Part shown: in pieces, positions 61,737 to 64,000 of the stretch
How the letters are laid out: each line of letters begins with the position of its first letter
How positions within the stretch are numbered: position 1 is the first letter of the stretch
DNA from: Pseudomonas gingeri
GTDB lineage: Bacteria > Pseudomonadota > Gammaproteobacteria > Pseudomonadales > Pseudomonadaceae
Direction of reading: 5' to 3'
NCBI RefSeq assembly: GCF_013386115.1
Contig: NZ_JACAOR010000001.1
Coordinates: 276,639 to 340,638, forward strand
DNA length: 64,000 nucleotides
The notes under the pieces: model-generated
Told to the model about the DNA's origin: nothing
Databases searched by the model: none
What the model saw: the letters and a program-made list of their open reading frames with translations, nothing else
Position numbers and translations under genes: made by a program

Positions 61737-64000
61737 ATGATTTCCTGGTTATTGATTGCAGTTGCAGGGGCATTGGTCCTTGCGTATCGACAGTCTCCGG
61801 CGAGCTTGTGGCTCGGAGCCGGGCTGGTGTGGCTGGCGGGCGGTTATCTGTTCAACGTGGTCGGGCCGCTGGGGTCGCTGGTGATTGCGATCCTGGTGCT
61901 GTTGCCGGCGTTGCTCCTGGCCATCAAGCCCTTGCGCCGATCCTTGCTGACCCGCAGGGCCCTGGTGCTGTTCCGTCGGATCATGCCGGCGATGTCCGAG
62001 ACCGAACGCGCGGCCATCGAGTCGGGCACCGTCTGGTGGGACGCCGAACTGTTCAGCGGCAAGCCGCGCTGGGAGCGTCTGTTGCAGGCCGCTCCGGCCA
62101 GCCTGAGCCAGGAGGAACAGGCGTTCCTCGATAACGAAGTCGAAACCCTCTGCGACATGGCCAACGACTGGGAAACCACCCAGGTCTGGCAGGACCTGTC
62201 GCCCCAGGCCTGGCAATACACCCGGGAGGCCGGTTTTCTCGGCATGATCATTCCCCGGCAATACGGCGGCAAGGGGTTCTCCCACTATGCCCATTCCCAG
62301 GTGGTGATGAAGCTGTCGACCCGCTGCTCGGCCGCGGCGATTTCGGTGATGGTGCCCAACTCCCTGGGGCCGGCCGAACTCTTGCTGCACTACGGCACCG
62401 AGGCCCAGCGCGAGCACTACCTGCCGCGCCTGGCGCGGGGCGAGGACATTCCCTGTTTCGCCCTGACCAGCCCTTATGCCGGCTCCGACGCCGGGGCCAT
62501 TCCCGATGTCGGCGTGGTCTGCAAGGGGCTGTTCGAAGGCGAGGAGGTGCTGGGGTTCAGCGTCACCTGGGACAAGCGCTATATCACCCTGGGTCCGATC
62601 GCCACCGTGCTCGGCCTGGCGTTTCGCGCCGAAGACCCCGAGGGCCTGCTGGGCCGCAAGGGCAGCCTGGGCATCACCTGTGCCTTGATTCCCACCCGCC
62701 ATGAAGGCGTGCAGACCGGGCGCCGGCACTGGCCGCTCAACGCGGTGTTCCAGAACGGCCCGACCCAGGGCAAGGATGTGTTCATCCCCCTGGACTGGGT
62801 GATCGGCGGGCGCGACCAGGTCGGCAACGGCTGGCGCATGCTGATGGAGTGCTTGGCGGCCGGGCGGGCGATCTCGTTGCCGTCGGCCAACGTCGGCCTG
62901 GCCAAGGTCGCCGTGCGCGGCACCACGGCCTATGCGGCGATGCGCAAGCAGTTCGGCCTGCCCATCGGCAAGTTCGAAGGCGTGCAGGCGCCCCTGGCCC
63001 GCATGGCCGGGCACCTCTATGCCTGTGATGCGGTGCGCAAGGTTTCCGTGGCGTCCCTGGACGCCGGGGAAAAGCCCTCGGTGATCTCGGCCATCGCCAA
63101 ATACCATGTCACCGAGCGGGCCCGGGCGGTGGTCAACGACGGCATGGATATCGTCGCCGGCAAGGGCATCTGCATGGGGCCGAACAATTTCCTCGCGCGG
63201 GCCTATCAGCAAAGCCCGATCGCCATCACCGTGGAAGGGGCGAATATCATGACCCGCTGCCTGATCATCTTCGGGCAGGGACTGATTCGTTGCCATCCCT
63301 ATGTGTTCCGTGAAATGGAAGCCGCGCGCGAGCCTGGGCGCGCCGGACTGGAAGCCTTCGACAGGGCGATGTTCGGACATATCGGCTTTGTCGTGGCCAA
63401 CACCGTGCGCGCGGCGGTGCATGGCCTGACCGGCGGACGCCTGCTCAAGGCTCCCGTCGGCACCGACAAGGCCCTGGCGTCCTACTACCGGCAGATCGAC
63501 CGGCTGTCGGTGGTGCTGGCCCTGGCTTCCGACATTTCCATGGGCGTGCTCGGCGGTGCCCTGAAACGCAAGGAAAGCATCACCGGCCGGCTCGGCGACA
63601 TCCTCTCGCAACTGTATATCCTGTCCTGCGTGCTCAAGCGTTTCGAAGATGACGGGCGTCCCCAGGCGGATCTGCCGCTGGTGCACTGGGCGGCCCAGGA
63701 CGCCTTGCTGCGGGCCCATGAAGCTCTCGACGAAGTCCTCGACAACTACCCGTCGAAAGCCGCCGCGCGGGTGATTCGGGGCCTGGGCTTTCCCTTTGGC
63801 ATCGCGTTGCGCAAGCCGTCCGACCGCCTGCTCGGGGAAGTCGCCGACCTGGTCCAGGTCCCCGGCGCAACCCGCGACCGGCTGCTGGCCGACTCCTATA
63901 TCCCGCACCCGGACATCGACAAGCTGGCCTATGGCGAGCTGGCGTTCCGGCTGCTGCCGCAAGTGGAGCTGATCGAGGCGCGGCTCAAGCCGGCGATCCG
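61737..64000 (+). CDS. fadE: Acyl-CoA dehydrogenase FadE (cut by window end)
   Basis: Open for 754 codons to the end of the window with no stop; E. coli FadE is 814 residues. AAGGGG precedes the ATG by seven bases. N-terminal membrane helices (ISWLLIAVAGALVLAY, LGAGLVWLAGGYLFNVVGPLGSLVIAIL) are as in FadE. Then come the dehydrogenase core: GFLGMIIPRQYGGKGFSHYAHS, FALTSPYAGSDAGAIPD, WRMLMECLAAGRAISLPS and TVEGANIMTRCLIIFGQG. Catalyses the first step of beta-oxidation at the inner membrane. The extreme C-terminus is not seen. Confidence 0.95.
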   Translation, partial: MISWLLIAVAGALVLAYRQSPASLWLGAGLVWLAGGYLFNVVGPLGSLVIAILVLLPALLLAIKPLRRSLLTRRALVLFRRIMPAMSETERAAIESGTVWWDAELFSGKPRWERLLQAAPASLSQEEQAFLDNEVETLCDMANDWETTQVWQDLSPQAWQYTREAGFLGMIIPRQYGGKGFSHYAHSQVVMKLSTRCSAAAISVMVPNSLGPAELLLHYGTEAQREHYLPRLARGEDIPCFALTSPYAGSDAGAIPDVGVVCKGLFEGEEVLGFSVTWDKRYITLGPIATVLGLAFRAEDPEGLLGRKGSLGITCALIPTRHEGVQTGRRHWPLNAVFQNGPTQGKDVFIPLDWVIGGRDQVGNGWRMLMECLAAGRAISLPSANVGLAKVAVRGTTAYAAMRKQFGLPIGKFEGVQAPLARMAGHLYACDAVRKVSVASLDAGEKPSVISAIAKYHVTERARAVVNDGMDIVAGKGICMGPNNFLARAYQQSPIAITVEGANIMTRCLIIFGQGLIRCHPYVFREMEAAREPGRAGLEAFDRAMFGHIGFVVANTVRAAVHGLTGGRLLKAPVGTDKALASYYRQIDRLSVVLALASDISMGVLGGALKRKESITGRLGDILSQLYILSCVLKRFEDDGRPQADLPLVHWAAQDALLRAHEALDEVLDNYPSKAAARVIRGLGFPFGIALRKPSDRLLGEVADLVQVPGATRDRLLADSYIPHPDIDKLAYGELAFRLLPQVELIEARLKPAI

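Noticed and set aside
61749..63962. 737-codon minus-strand open frame opposite fadE
   Set aside because: Antisense shadow: the translation is rich in His, Gly, Arg and Gln without domains, while the plus strand encodes a clear acyl-CoA dehydrogenase. GC-rich third positions produce such frames.

Overview
The window reads as chromosomal DNA of a fluorescent Pseudomonas (P. fluorescens / chlororaphis / protegens side of the genus). This rests on high GC, codons ending mostly in G or C, Pseudomonas-type intergenic repeats (GTGGGAGC...GCTTGC and GTTCCCACGC types), and familiar blocks: aprA-inh-aprDEF-lipase, arnCADTEF-ugd, DUF1652 proteins, and alkB with Pra-type proteins and fadE. No tRNA, rRNA, CRISPR array, prophage or insertion sequence was seen.

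Layout. 1-2.6 kb: 5' end of an autotransporter gene (minus strand), a small exported proline-rich protein and a PQQ-type sugar dehydrogenase. 2.5-6.3 kb: a divergent peptide-modification locus (GNAT-C39 peptidase fusion; RimK-like ATP-grasp ligase) followed by a CorA/ZntB-like channel. 6.4-8.7 kb: map coupled to a ParD-like gene, then a threonine dehydratase preceded by a complete ribosome-mediated attenuator (promoter, 21-residue leader peptide with Ile codons, mutually exclusive hairpins). 8.7-16 kb: NIPSNAP protein, ecotin, DUF1652 protein, pgm, pirin, a UvrD/HelD-like helicase and a second DUF1652-like protein. 16-22 kb: SnoaL-AraC regulator, FAD oxidoreductase, cupin and polyamine-binding protein (a likely polyamine/amine module), then a chemoreceptor. 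22-26 kb: esterase, choline/betaine-binding protein, LysE exporter and AraC regulator, separated by repeats.

26-39.5 kb is an exoenzyme island: a first serralysin, a P1 peptidase (DmpA type), then aprA, its inhibitor, the AprDEF type I secretion system, a third serralysin and a large RTX lipase/polyurethanase. All four secreted enzymes share RTX repeats and a hydrophobic C-terminal export tail. The aprA leader carries two RsmA/RsmE-type sites, one in a hairpin loop.

39.7-49.2 kb (minus strand) holds a GT39 glycosyltransferase and the lipid A aminoarabinose operon arnC-A-D-T-E-F-ugd with overlapping genes. arnB is missing here. 49.5-52.4 kb: a two-gene efflux system (14-TM MFS plus HlyD/EmrA adaptor) with a perfect 17-bp palindrome upstream. 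52.4-64 kb is a hydrocarbon/lipid oxidation region: a minus-strand Baeyer-Villiger monooxygenase, SDR and PF10118 hydrolase, facing an alpha/beta hydrolase, AlkB, two Pra-type secreted proteins, a FadL transporter and FadE (cut by the window end). Crc/Hfq-type AANAANAA motifs sit at the translation starts of the three genes after alkB, which suggests shared catabolite repression.
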